From NCBI RefSeq assembly GCF_008801815.1, contig NZ_VZOX01000016.1: a stretch of 64,000 nucleotides of DNA; one strand, 5' to 3'. The notes beneath the pieces were generated by a model. It did not search any database. It had not been told where the DNA came from and was given only the letters and a program-made list of their open reading frames with translations. Made by a program: the position numbers and the translations under genes. Below, one piece after another: positions 52,043-60,624 of this stretch (within the stretch, counting starts at the first letter, position 1; each line of letters opens with the position of its first letter). The DNA is from Edwardsiella anguillarum. Lineage in GTDB: Bacteria > Pseudomonadota > Gammaproteobacteria > Enterobacterales > Enterobacteriaceae.

Positions 52043-53581
52043 TCAGATCCCGTCAGGATGCGGCGGGCAGCGCTCCAGCAGCTCTACGCCGCCGTCCTCG
52101 TTTACCTGCTCCAGATAAACGTCAAAGCCCCACAGCCGCTGCAGATGCTTGATGACCGCTCGGCGGCTGGCGGTATCCAGCGGGATCCGGTTATGGGGAA
52201 TATAGCGCAGGGTCAGCGAGCGATCGCCGCGCAGCGCGACGTTCCAGACCTGAATATTCGGCTCGAGGTTGCTCAGATTGTACTGGGACGAAAGCCGCTC
52301 CCGCAGGATCCGGTACCCCTCCTGATTGTGGATGGCCTCAATCTCCAGATAGCTATTGCGCTCGTCGTCCAGGACGCTGAACAGGTGAAACTCGCGCATC
52401 AGGCGCGGCGATAGGAACTGGCTGATGAAGCTCTCATCCTTAAAGTCGCGCATGGCGAAGTGTAGCGTCTCCAGCCAATCACGCCCGGCGATAGTGGGGA
52501 ACCACTCCCGATCCTCAGGGGTCGGCTGCTGGCAGATGCGCCGAATATCTTGATACATGGCGAACCCCAGGGCGTAGGGGTTGATGCCGCTGTAATAGGG
52601 GCTGTTATAGGCTGGCTGGGCGATCACATTGGTGTGGCTGTGCAGAAATTCCAGCATAAAGCGATCGCTGACCCGCCCCTCGTCGTAGAGGTGGTTGAGC
52701 AGGGTATAGTGCCAGAAGGTGGCCCAGCCTTCATTCATGACCTGTGTCTGCTTCTGCGGGTAAAAGTATTGGCTGATCTTGCGCACGATGCGCACGATTT
52801 CCCGCTGCCATGGCTCTAGCAACGGGGCGTTTTTTTCCAGGAAATAGAGGATGTTCTCCTGGGGCTCGCTGGGGAAGCGCTGGTCCTGCCTGGCCAGCAC
52901 CTCGGCCTCACGGCGTGGCAGGGTGCGCCAGAGATCGTTGACCTGGCTCTGCAGATAGGCCTCGCGTGCCTTCTGGCGCGCGCGCTCCTCATCCAGAGAG
53001 ATCTTCTGCGGTCGTTTGTAGCGATCTACGCCGTAGTTCATCAGCGCATGGCTGGAGTCCAGAATTTTCTCGACCTCTTCAACGCCGTAGCGCTCCTCGC
53101 ACTGGCGGATATAGTTACGGGCAAACAGCAGGTAATCGATGATGGAGCCAGCGTCGGTCCAGGTGCGGAACAGATAGTTATTCTTAAAGAAGGAGTTATG
53201 GCCGTAGCAGGCGTGGGCCATCACCAGCGCCTGCAGAGTAATGGTGTTCTCCTCCATCAGGTAGGCGATGCAGGGATTCGCGTTTATCACGATCTCATAG
53301 GCCAGCCCCTGCTGGCCCTGTTTATAGCGTCGCTCGGTCTCGATAAACTTTTTACCGAAGGACCAGTGGGCGTAGTTGATCGGCATGCCGACGCTGGAGT
53401 AGGCGTCCATCATCTGTTCGGCGGTAATAATTTCGATCTGGTGTGGATAAGTATCCAGCCGGTAGTGCCGGGCGACCCGATCGATCTCATTCAGATACGC
53501 CTGAAGCAGCGGAAACGTCCAGTCCGGGCCATCGCTCAGGCACGGTGCGGAGTTACGGGTTGCAGCGTTTGACCTGGCCAT
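52043..53581 (-). CDS. ycgB: SpoVR-family protein YcgB
   Basis: 512 residues (E. coli 510). SpoVR-like protein, strongly conserved (SDGPDWTF, EIITAEQMMDAYSSVGMP, NEGWATFWHYTLLNHLYDEG). E. coli ycgB belongs to the RpoS regulon and is often linked genetically to yeaG-yeaH, both present in this window about 6 kb away. The biochemical function is unknown. ATG at 53581, seven bases after GGGAGG; a GTG two codons earlier overlaps that site. Confidence 0.93.
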   Translation of the reverse strand: MARSNAATRNSAPCLSDGPDWTFPLLQAYLNEIDRVARHYRLDTYPHQIEIITAEQMMDAYSSVGMPINYAHWSFGKKFIETERRYKQGQQGLAYEIVINANPCIAYLMEENTITLQALVMAHACYGHNSFFKNNYLFRTWTDAGSIIDYLLFARNYIRQCEERYGVEEVEKILDSSHALMNYGVDRYKRPQKISLDEERARQKAREAYLQSQVNDLWRTLPRREAEVLARQDQRFPSEPQENILYFLEKNAPLLEPWQREIVRIVRKISQYFYPQKQTQVMNEGWATFWHYTLLNHLYDEGRVSDRFMLEFLHSHTNVIAQPAYNSPYYSGINPYALGFAMYQDIRRICQQPTPEDREWFPTIAGRDWLETLHFAMRDFKDESFISQFLSPRLMREFHLFSVLDDERNSYLEIEAIHNQEGYRILRERLSSQYNLSNLEPNIQVWNVALRGDRSLTLRYIPHNRIPLDTASRRAVIKHLQRLWGFDVYLEQVNEDGGVELLERCPPHPDGI

Positions 53582-53746
53582 GCACACACCTCCCTCAAGC
53601 CATTATACGGACCGCGGCATGCCGTCCTGATACAAGCGTAGCCTACCGTGTTGAAAACTGCCGGATTGCCGCGGCGCGTGCTCCGGTTATCGCATATGCT
53701 TGATGTACAGCGTATAGGGCATTCGTACGGCAGCGGAGGGATGGCG

Positions 53747-55027
53747 ATGCGGGTAGCGATATTGGGCAGCGGCGTGATCGGCGTGACCAGCGCGTGGTAT
53801 CTAGCGCAGGCCGGTCACCAGGTAACGGTAGTCGATCGTCAGGAGGGCCCAGCGCTGGAGACCAGCGCGGCCAACGCCGGACAGATCTCGCCGGGCTATG
53901 CGGCACCCTGGGCGGCGCCGGGGATCCCGCTCAAGGCGCTTAAATGGTTGTTTCAGCGCCATGCGCCGCTGGCGATGAGCCTGGACGGCTCGCTGTTTCA
54001 GCTGCGCTGGCTGTGGCAGATGCTGCGTAATTGCGACAGTGCCCACTATGGCCTAAATAAAGCGCGGATGGTCCGGCTGGCCGAATACAGTCGCGACTGT
54101 CTGGCGCAGCTGCGCCGGACGACACCCATCGATTACGAAGGGCGGCAGTTGGGAACCCTGCAGCTGTTCCGCACGCCGCAGCAGTATGAGAACGTCGCGC
54201 GTGATATTGCCGTTTTGCGCGAGGCCGGAGTGCCTTACCAGCTGTTGTCGGCGGCGCAGCTGCCGACGGTGGAGCCGGCGCTGGCGGCGGCGAGTGCGCG
54301 CTTGAGCGGCGGTCTGCATCTGCCCCATGATGAAACCGGGGACTGCCAGCTGTTTACCCGTCAGCTGGCGCAGCGGGCGGCACAGGCCGGGGTTCGCTTT
54401 ATCTTTAATACCCAGGCCCTGCGGCTACTGCGCAGCGGGGCGCGGATACAGGGCGTACAGTATGGCCACGATACGCTGGTGGCGGACGCCTATGTGGTCG
54501 CGCTGGGTGCCTACTCTACCGGGCTGCTGCAGGATATCGTGGCGATCCCGGTCTATCCGCTGAAGGGCTACTCTCTGACGCTGCCCATCGATGATCCTGA
54601 CGCCGCGCCGCGCTCGACGGTGCTGGATGAGAGCTATAAGGTGGCGATCACCCGCTTCGATCGGCGTATCCGGGTCGGTGGTATGGCGGAGGTGGTTGGC
54701 TTTGACATGTCGCTGCCGCCGGCCCGGCGCCGGACGCTGGAGAGGGTGGTGTGCGATCTCTATCCGCGCGGCGGATTTTTGCCGCAGGCGAGCTTTTGGT
54801 GCGGGCTGCGTCCGGCGACGCCGGACGGAACACCGCTGGTGGGGGCGACGCCGCTGGAGAATCTGTATCTCAATACCGGTCACGGCACGCTGGGCTGGAC
54901 CATGGCCTGCGGATCCGGACAGCTGCTGGCGGATATCATTTCCGGCGTGACGCCGGCGATCCGCGCCGATGATTTGTCGGTTGCCCGCTATACCCGTAAC
55001 GCAGTGGGCACGGCGGGCAGGGGATAA
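53747..55027 (+). CDS. dadA: D-amino acid dehydrogenase small subunit DadA
   Basis: 426 residues. FAD-dependent membrane-associated enzyme that oxidatively deaminates D-amino acids, mainly D-alanine. The FAD dinucleotide motif is LGSGVIGVTSAWYLAQAG, and HGTLGWTMACGSG closes the protein. The ATG at 53747 has GGAGGG six bases upstream; an ATG two codons earlier touches that site. In E. coli dadX (alanine racemase) follows; here yccJ lies convergently seven bases after the stop and dadX is absent. Confidence 0.94.
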   Translation: MRVAILGSGVIGVTSAWYLAQAGHQVTVVDRQEGPALETSAANAGQISPGYAAPWAAPGIPLKALKWLFQRHAPLAMSLDGSLFQLRWLWQMLRNCDSAHYGLNKARMVRLAEYSRDCLAQLRRTTPIDYEGRQLGTLQLFRTPQQYENVARDIAVLREAGVPYQLLSAAQLPTVEPALAAASARLSGGLHLPHDETGDCQLFTRQLAQRAAQAGVRFIFNTQALRLLRSGARIQGVQYGHDTLVADAYVVALGAYSTGLLQDIVAIPVYPLKGYSLTLPIDDPDAAPRSTVLDESYKVAITRFDRRIRVGGMAEVVGFDMSLPPARRRTLERVVCDLYPRGGFLPQASFWCGLRPATPDGTPLVGATPLENLYLNTGHGTLGWTMACGSGQLLADIISGVTPAIRADDLSVARYTRNAVGTAGRG

Positions 55028-55033
55028 TACGGG

Positions 55034-55249
55034 TTAGACATCTGCGCGGGAGATGGTCTCATCTCCCCAGTAGAGCTGATCCTGGTCCGTTTTGGCGAAG
55101 GCCAGCGGCAGGACATCATCGTTTCCTTCTTCCCAAATCTGTTGCGCCAGGGCTTCGTCACCGTGCGCCAGTTCGAAGATGGCTTCGGCAATTTCTAAAG
55201 AGGTTTCACGCACGCGTGCCCATTCGGCGATGTGATGCGGCTTGGTCAT
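55034..55249 (-). CDS. yccJ: Small protein YccJ
   Basis: 71 residues, similar to recalled E. coli YccJ (75): EIAEAIFELA, IWEEGNDDVL and LAFAKTDQDQLYWG. It is a short acidic helical protein of unknown function. In E. coli it is next to wrbA/agp, so the location differs. An AAGGAG site precedes the ATG. Its stop lies beside that of convergent dadA. Confidence 0.85.
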   Translation of the reverse strand: MTKPHHIAEWARVRETSLEIAEAIFELAHGDEALAQQIWEEGNDDVLPLAFAKTDQDQLYWGDETISRADV

Positions 55250-55448
55250 AAAAAGTCTCCTTGAAAATGATCGCGGTTACGGATGTACCGATCCAGCGGA
55301 AAGGGGCCGATGGCAGAGGCAATCTGCCCTTTGATCACCATAACGCAGCATAGGCTGCTGCGCCAGCCCCTTGTGTTGCCACATGTTGCCGTACGCTTAT
55401 ATGGGAAGGCCAGCCCGGCGAGAGCGTCTGGCTGGCGGTGGTGATATG

Positions 55449-55706
55449 CTAGGGGAGGTCGTCGGGCAGCGGTTGGTCGCCCAATAAACGATCCAGGGCG
55501 CTGAGCAGCAGCGCCCGACGCTGTTGACAGGATTCGGTGCGGGCAGTACGTGCGATAGCATGGATCAGATCGCCATAGATGATGTCGCCATCGCGCTCGA
55601 TAAGTGCACTGACGGTTTCACCGATCAGGCGGGATACTTCGTGTTCAAAATGAATGGGATCACTAAAGTGAATGCGATAATCAGGCAGTTCAGTGAGTGT
55701 ACTCAT
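55449..55706 (-). CDS. YmgB/AriR-like biofilm and acid-resistance regulator
   Basis: 85-residue acidic helical protein. The pattern of a first helix around HEVSRLIGETVSALIERDG, a short turn, then IIYGDLIHAIAR and a last helix with RRALLLSALDRLL fits the YmgB/AriR family. These small dimers affect biofilm formation and acid resistance in E. coli, where they sit in the ycgZ-ymgABC connector group. Here it stands alone. AGGGAAAG precedes the ATG. The match is by pattern, so moderate confidence. Confidence 0.6.
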   Translation of the reverse strand: MSTLTELPDYRIHFSDPIHFEHEVSRLIGETVSALIERDGDIIYGDLIHAIARTARTESCQQRRALLLSALDRLLGDQPLPDDLP

Positions 55707-56322
55707 GGTGTCTTTCCCTTGGTGCTACAGCAAATGATCCGGTGGGTGGTATCAATTAACCGGCTAGTCAATAAGATGACGAAATTAATTAGTCGTCTAT
55801 GGTTATAATTAATAACACTAGCATCTTTTACTAATGATACCTACTCTGATAGGCAGAGGATGCTATGTGTTGTGGTTTACTTCACAGTTAGTTGATTTGC
55901 CTCACGCTTGTGCGGCTAAATGTCCCCGCTCTCTGCGGCAATGGCGCGACGCTCACCGATTCGGCCTCCGGTGAGAATCGCCGTCCGCCGGGTTGTCCTG
56001 TAATAATCATAAATAGTATTTATATTTTGCGCCGCGTGTTGCAGAGGCGCGGCGTGGCACGCTGGCAAGGGCTGCGCTGTCAGCGTTCCACCTTATTATC
56101 CGCTAGATGTGCCTCGCGCAGCATTTATCACCGAGAGTGGCGATGATGGCATGAATTATTTATTAATGCACTCCCTTTAGTGTAGTGATAAATATAATCT
56201 CGATATCTTTTAATGAAATATAATTCTGAAATCAATAAGTTATTTAGAGATCTATTTCAATAACGCAGTAAAACGTAGGTTACATTATTGCCAGACCCAG
56301 AGTTAATATTAAGGGGAGTGCG
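55707..56322. other. 616-base AT-rich region without recognisable gene
   Basis: Lies between the AriR-like gene and the M18 remnant. It holds the upstream region of the AriR-like gene, a small GACGA / TCGTC hairpin at 55778-55797, a TATAAT at 55804-55809 without clear -35, and a longer AT-rich run-in after 56150. A frame at 55892-56146 has no protein-like features. Confidence 0.5.
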
Positions 56323-56553
56323 ATGGATAGCTATTTATCTTCTAAATATATTAGCCAGATGGAATTGTTCTGTAGCGGATATAAAGCCTTTCTCAATCGG
56401 GCAAAAACTGAGCGGGAGTGTATTCGCGCTATTCGTGAGGTGGCGTATGAACATGGATTCAGCCCCTTGGCTGGCGTAGAGACGCTGGTCGCCGGGGAAA
56501 AATATTATTGCATCAATCGTAATAAGAGCATGGTGCTGGTCGTAATGGGGTGA
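56323..56553 (+). pseudogene. N-terminal remnant of an M18-family aminopeptidase
   Basis: 76 codons from an ATG with an AGGGGAG ribosome site. The text GYKAFLNRAKTERECIRAI, a Gly-Phe-rich middle and CINRNKSMVLVVMG fit the N-terminal start of M18 (aspartyl/clostridial aminopeptidase I-like) zinc peptidases, where the frame normally continues for over 400 residues with the metal ligands. Here a TGA ends it right after the first beta-strand, and transporter-like sequence follows at once. A 3' deletion is the simplest explanation. A short translated product is possible but would be inactive. Confidence 0.6.
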
Positions 56554-56571
56554 GCGCCGTTATGCCATGGC

Positions 56572-57257
56572 GTGCGCATCATGCGCCGGGAGTCGCCTAT
56601 TTCGCGGTTGAAAATGGTGGTGGGGCTGGTGCTTATGGGGCAAGCACTGTTGTTCTTCATCCTCTACAACCAAATGCCGACCTCGCTGAACTTTTTCGCC
56701 ATCAATAATGTGCGCCCCTCTCTGTTCGGGGTCGATATCAATCCGGTAGGCGTTAAATCCGATGTGGGTTATCGTACTCAGCCCCGGTCTGGCCTGGCTT
56801 TATACCTGGCTGGGCGAGCGCGGGTGCGATCCGTCGATGCCGGTCAAATTCGCCGTGGGGATGCTGGCCTGCGCTGTCGCTTGCCGGTAGCGCGCGTTTC
56901 TTCGGCAATGAGGCGGGCATCGTCTCGCCGTTCTGGATTATTGCGCCTTATCTGCTGTTCGCCATCGGCGAGCTACTGATATCGGCGTTAGGCCAGTCGA
57001 TGATCGCCAAGTTATTCCCGCGTGAGGTGCGTGGTTTTATCTATGGCGCTTGGGGGATGGTATTAGCACTGGCCTCGCTGGCCGGTTTCTCCGCCAGCGA
57101 CAGTGAGGCGGGGGGAGACGCGCAGCGCTCTCTGCAGCAGTATGGCGGCTACTTCTATGCCTTGGCTTTGGCGACCCTGATCGTTGCGCCGATCTGTTGG
57201 TGGCTGGCGCCGCGGCTGGAGAGGCTGCTCAACGCACCCGATCATCCCGCCGCATAG
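56572..57257 (+). pseudogene. Frameshifted C-terminal half of a POT-family oligopeptide transporter
   Basis: Three consecutive reading frames together spell the second half of a proton-dependent oligopeptide transporter (DtpA-like). Segment 1 holds LFFILYNQMPTSLNFFAINN. Segment 2, from about 56750, reads ALNPMWVIVLSPGLAWLYTW and VKFAVGMLACAV up to TAG at 56888. Segment 3, from about 56880, reads FWIIAPYLLFAIGELLISAL and IAKLFPREVRGFIYGAWG to the natural end. The N-terminal half is missing. Two frameshifts and the lost 5' end make it a clear pseudogene. It abuts the M18 remnant. Confidence 0.82.
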
Positions 57258-57338
57258 GTAGGACACACGATCATCTCGCGCAGCGAGTAAGCAGAAGGCG
57301 ACGTAGGCGGCCGGGGCATGCGCCCCAGCCGTCTACGT

Positions 57339-59108
57339 TTAGTGCTCGCCGAGCGTGGAGACCTCGACCTGCGACGGGGCAAATTCTCCCCCTTGGTCAT
57401 CCTCCGCCTCCCGATGAAAACGCCAGCGCAGGGTATGGAACGGCGCGACGCTGCTGCGGTGAGCGACGCTGATCAGCGTCACGCCCGGCAGAGACGCCTC
57501 TAGCAGGCGGTAAACGTGCTGTTCGGTATCTTCATCCAGTGCGCTGGTGGCCTCATCCAGATACAGAATATCCGGGCGCAGCGCCAGCGCACGTGCAAAG
57601 GCGATGCGCTGCTGCTCACCGGGGGAGAGTTGCTGTGACCAGTTGGAGCGGCTGCCTAATGCATCGCACAGGTGGCTCAGGCGACAGGCTCGCAGAATAG
57701 CCTTCAGCTCGTCATCGCTATAGGTGGTTGCGTTGTAGGGGTAGCAGATGGCCTCACGCAGGCTGCCTATCGGCAGATAGCTGTGCTGTGGCAGGAACAG
57801 GGTACGCAGCGTCGTCTCATCTGGACGCAGGATCTCGCCGTGGCCGTAGGGCCAGACGCCGGCGATGGCGCGCAGCAGGGTCGACTTACCGCAGCCGGAG
57901 GGGCCGGTGATCAGCACGCGATCGCCGCGCAGCACCCGCAGAGTGACATTGTTAAACAGCGTACGCCCCTGGTGAAGCTGCAGGGTCAGCGCCTTGATAT
58001 TGAGCGCCTCGTCGGCGCACTGGGTCTGACCATGGCGGATGTCGCCGGGATGGCGGTTGATCTCCTCTACCGCCTTATTGAAGCCGGCCAGACGGTTAAT
58101 GCAGGCTTTCCAGGAGGCCAGATCGTCAAACGCATTGATAAACCAGGATAGCGCCCCCTGCACCTGGCCGAAGGCCGAGGAGATCTGCATCAGGGTGCCC
58201 AGCTGGATGGCGTTGGCGAAATAGCGCGGCGCGGCCACCAGAATCGGGAAGATGATGGCGAACTGGCCGTAAAAGTTGCTGGCGAAGTTGAGGCGTCGGG
58301 TCAGACGCATGATATTCCACCAGTTGCGACGGATATTCTGAAACTGACCCTCCAGCTGCCGGCGCTCCTGCTGCTCGCCGTGGTACAGCGCGATGGGGTC
58401 GGCGCTATGGCGGATTCGGATCAGGCCAAAGCGGAAGTTTGCCTCAAAGCGCTCCTGATCGAAGGAGAGATCGACCAGCGGGCGGCCCACCAGCCAGATC
58501 ATCATGGAGCCGAGTCCGGCATACAGCAGGGCGAACCACACCATGTAGCCGGGGATCTCCAGCGCATGGCCGGCGATCATCAGCGAAAGCGAACCGGAGA
58601 CCGACCACAGAATCGTGACGAAGGAGAACAGGGTCACCAGGCTGGAGAGAAACCCCAGCGTCAGGGAGAGCGTGCCGCTGGTCAGCGTGTTCAGATCCTG
58701 GGCGATACGCTGATCGGGGTTATCGATCGACTGCTGCATTTCCGTGTGATAGTAGGCCTGATGCCCCAGCCATTTATCCATATAGCGCCGGGTCATCCAC
58801 TGACGCCACAGCATCTGCAGCCCCTGGGTCAGGTAAATACGGAAGATGGCGATCGCGATGTAGATAAACGCCAGATAGCTAAAGCGGATCAGCTGCGCCT
58901 TGAAGACCGCATAGTTGCGGTTTTGCAGGGCATCGTAGAACACCCGGTTCCACTCGTTAAACAGGACGTTGATATACACCGCGGCCAGGGTCAACACGAC
59001 GATGGCGAACAGGCGGGTCCAGGCGCTGACTTTTTCTTCTGAAACCCAGTAGGGCCTGATCAACTGCCACACTTCCCGCCAGTGGGTGGTTTTTTGGGTG
59101 AAATGCAT
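57339..59108 (-). CDS. YddA-like ABC transporter (fused permease and ATPase)
   Basis: 589 residues. N-terminal ABC_membrane_2 (SbmA/BacA-like) domain with about six hydrophobic segments (residues 1-340), then an ATPase domain with Walker A GPSGCGKST, signature variant LSPGEQQR and Walker B ILYLDEATSALDE. It resembles E. coli YddA (561) and bacterial ABCD-type proteins annotated for cobalamin, bleomycin or antimicrobial peptide uptake. The substrate is unknown. The gene is intact, unlike its left neighbours. Confidence 0.85.
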   Translation of the reverse strand: MHFTQKTTHWREVWQLIRPYWVSEEKVSAWTRLFAIVVLTLAAVYINVLFNEWNRVFYDALQNRNYAVFKAQLIRFSYLAFIYIAIAIFRIYLTQGLQMLWRQWMTRRYMDKWLGHQAYYHTEMQQSIDNPDQRIAQDLNTLTSGTLSLTLGFLSSLVTLFSFVTILWSVSGSLSLMIAGHALEIPGYMVWFALLYAGLGSMMIWLVGRPLVDLSFDQERFEANFRFGLIRIRHSADPIALYHGEQQERRQLEGQFQNIRRNWWNIMRLTRRLNFASNFYGQFAIIFPILVAAPRYFANAIQLGTLMQISSAFGQVQGALSWFINAFDDLASWKACINRLAGFNKAVEEINRHPGDIRHGQTQCADEALNIKALTLQLHQGRTLFNNVTLRVLRGDRVLITGPSGCGKSTLLRAIAGVWPYGHGEILRPDETTLRTLFLPQHSYLPIGSLREAICYPYNATTYSDDELKAILRACRLSHLCDALGSRSNWSQQLSPGEQQRIAFARALALRPDILYLDEATSALDEDTEQHVYRLLEASLPGVTLISVAHRSSVAPFHTLRWRFHREAEDDQGGEFAPSQVEVSTLGEH

Positions 59109-59231
59109 GCGATGACTTTCCTACAGCATGAAAATAATAAAAAGGTGTGCCCGTTTAGGCCACGGGACATGACAAACGTTCTGTGGCCGATTGTAAAGTA
59201 ATTTAATGATATGCCGAGCGTTTAGGATACC

Positions 59232-59291
59232 CCCGCCGTCGAACGGCGGGCGAGTATCGAGATGGTTGTCCGCCGCCCTGTCCGGCGGCGG
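59232..59291. repeat. Two GC-rich hairpins after yeaH
   Basis: CCGCCGCC / GGCGGCGG at 59270-59291 begins four bases beyond the yeaH stop, and CCCGCCGT / ACGGCGGG at 59232-59250 follows. Neither has a T tract; they may protect the yeaGH mRNA 3' end or aid termination. Confidence 0.5.
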
Positions 59292-59295
59292 CGAA

Positions 59296-60567
59296 TCAGC
59301 GGGGGGCTAGCTGACGGGCGAACAACTCCCGAAAGACCGGGTAGATATCCTGTGGTTCCCGGATATGCTGCATGGCAAAGTTGTCGCAGCGCTGGCTCAG
59401 CCCCTCATACTCCCGCCATAGGGTCTGGTGGGCGCGGCGGGTGATTTCGATATAGCAATAGTAGCGTACCAGCGGCAGCAGCCGGGTGGTGAGCAGCTGC
59501 TGGCACAGGGGAGAGTCGTCGGCCCAGTTGTCCCCGTCGGAGGCCTGGGCGGCATAGATGTTCCACTGAGCGGGATCGTAACGGGCGCGGACGATCTCAT
59601 CCATCAGCTTTAGCGCGCTGGAGACGATGGTGCCGCCGGTCTCCTGAGAGTAGAAAAACTCTTGCTCGTCGACCTCCTTGGCCTGGGTGTGGTGGCGAAT
59701 ATAGACCACCTCGATATTCTTGTAGTTTCGGCTCAGGAACAGGTACAGCAGGATATAGAAACGCTTGGCCATCTCTTTGGTGGCCTGATCCATGGAGCCG
59801 GAGACATCCATCAGGCAGAACATGACCGCTTGGCTCGAGGGCTCGGGGCGTCGCTCGTAGTTTTTATAGCGCAGATCGATGCTGTCGATAAACGGCACCC
59901 GGGCAATACGCTGGCGCAGCGCCTCGATCTCTTGGCGTAGCCGCATGGCCTCCAGCGGCTGCGCCGGTTCGCTGTGCTGCAGCGCGTCGAGCTGCTGCTC
60001 CAGCTGAAGCAGCTCGCGCCGCTTGGCGGCACTCATGGCGGTACGTCGCGCCAGCGAGTTCCGCAGGGATCGCACGACGCTGATGTTGGCCGGAACGCCG
60101 CTAGCGGTGTAGCCGGCGCGATGGTTTTTGAATTCGGTCAGCTGCTGGTAGTGACTGTGGCGCAGATTGGGCAGGGCCAGGTCTTCAAACAGCAGATCCA
60201 GATACTCGTCCTTGGATATCTGGAAAACGAAGTCATCCTGTCCCCCCTCACCGTTGCCGGCATCGCCGCTGCCGCCGCCGGCGCCGCCGCCCTGCTGGCG
60301 CTCTATGTGGTCATGGGGGACAAAGTGATCGTTGCCGGGGTGAACCCGGTGGCGTTCACCGCCGCTCCCCTGCTGAAACAGCGGTTCGCTGATATCGTCG
60401 CGTGGAATCGTGACCGATTCGCCGCTCTCTACGTCAGAGACCGAGCGGCGGTGGATGGCATCCGCGACCGATTGTTTGATCTGCGATTGGTAGCGGCGCA
60501 GGAACCGCTGGCGGTTTACCGCGCTCTTATTCTTGCCGTTCAGGCGGCGATCGATGAAGTAGGCCAT
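59296..60567 (-). CDS. yeaH: VWA-domain protein YeaH (UPF0229)
   Basis: 423 residues (E. coli 427). A basic N-terminus (FIDRRLNGKNKSAVNRQRFLRR region) is followed by a Gly-rich linker with GGGAGGGSGDAGNG, and a C-terminal von Willebrand A domain with the MIDAS motif DVSGSMD. It pairs with the kinase YeaG in an RpoS- and NtrC-linked stress response; its exact role is unknown. It is 57 bases downstream of yeaG. Confidence 0.93.
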   Translation of the reverse strand: MAYFIDRRLNGKNKSAVNRQRFLRRYQSQIKQSVADAIHRRSVSDVESGESVTIPRDDISEPLFQQGSGGERHRVHPGNDHFVPHDHIERQQGGGAGGGSGDAGNGEGGQDDFVFQISKDEYLDLLFEDLALPNLRHSHYQQLTEFKNHRAGYTASGVPANISVVRSLRNSLARRTAMSAAKRRELLQLEQQLDALQHSEPAQPLEAMRLRQEIEALRQRIARVPFIDSIDLRYKNYERRPEPSSQAVMFCLMDVSGSMDQATKEMAKRFYILLYLFLSRNYKNIEVVYIRHHTQAKEVDEQEFFYSQETGGTIVSSALKLMDEIVRARYDPAQWNIYAAQASDGDNWADDSPLCQQLLTTRLLPLVRYYCYIEITRRAHQTLWREYEGLSQRCDNFAMQHIREPQDIYPVFRELFARQLAPR

Positions 60568-60624
60568 GGCGCCTCCCAGTCTGCCAAGTGGAAAGGGCGG
60601 CAGGGCGCCGCCCGGAGCGGGTCG

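Noticed and set aside
55892..56146. 84-codon frame between the AriR-like gene and the M18 remnant
   Set aside because: Arg/Cys-rich, no ribosome site, no family pattern; judged non-coding.
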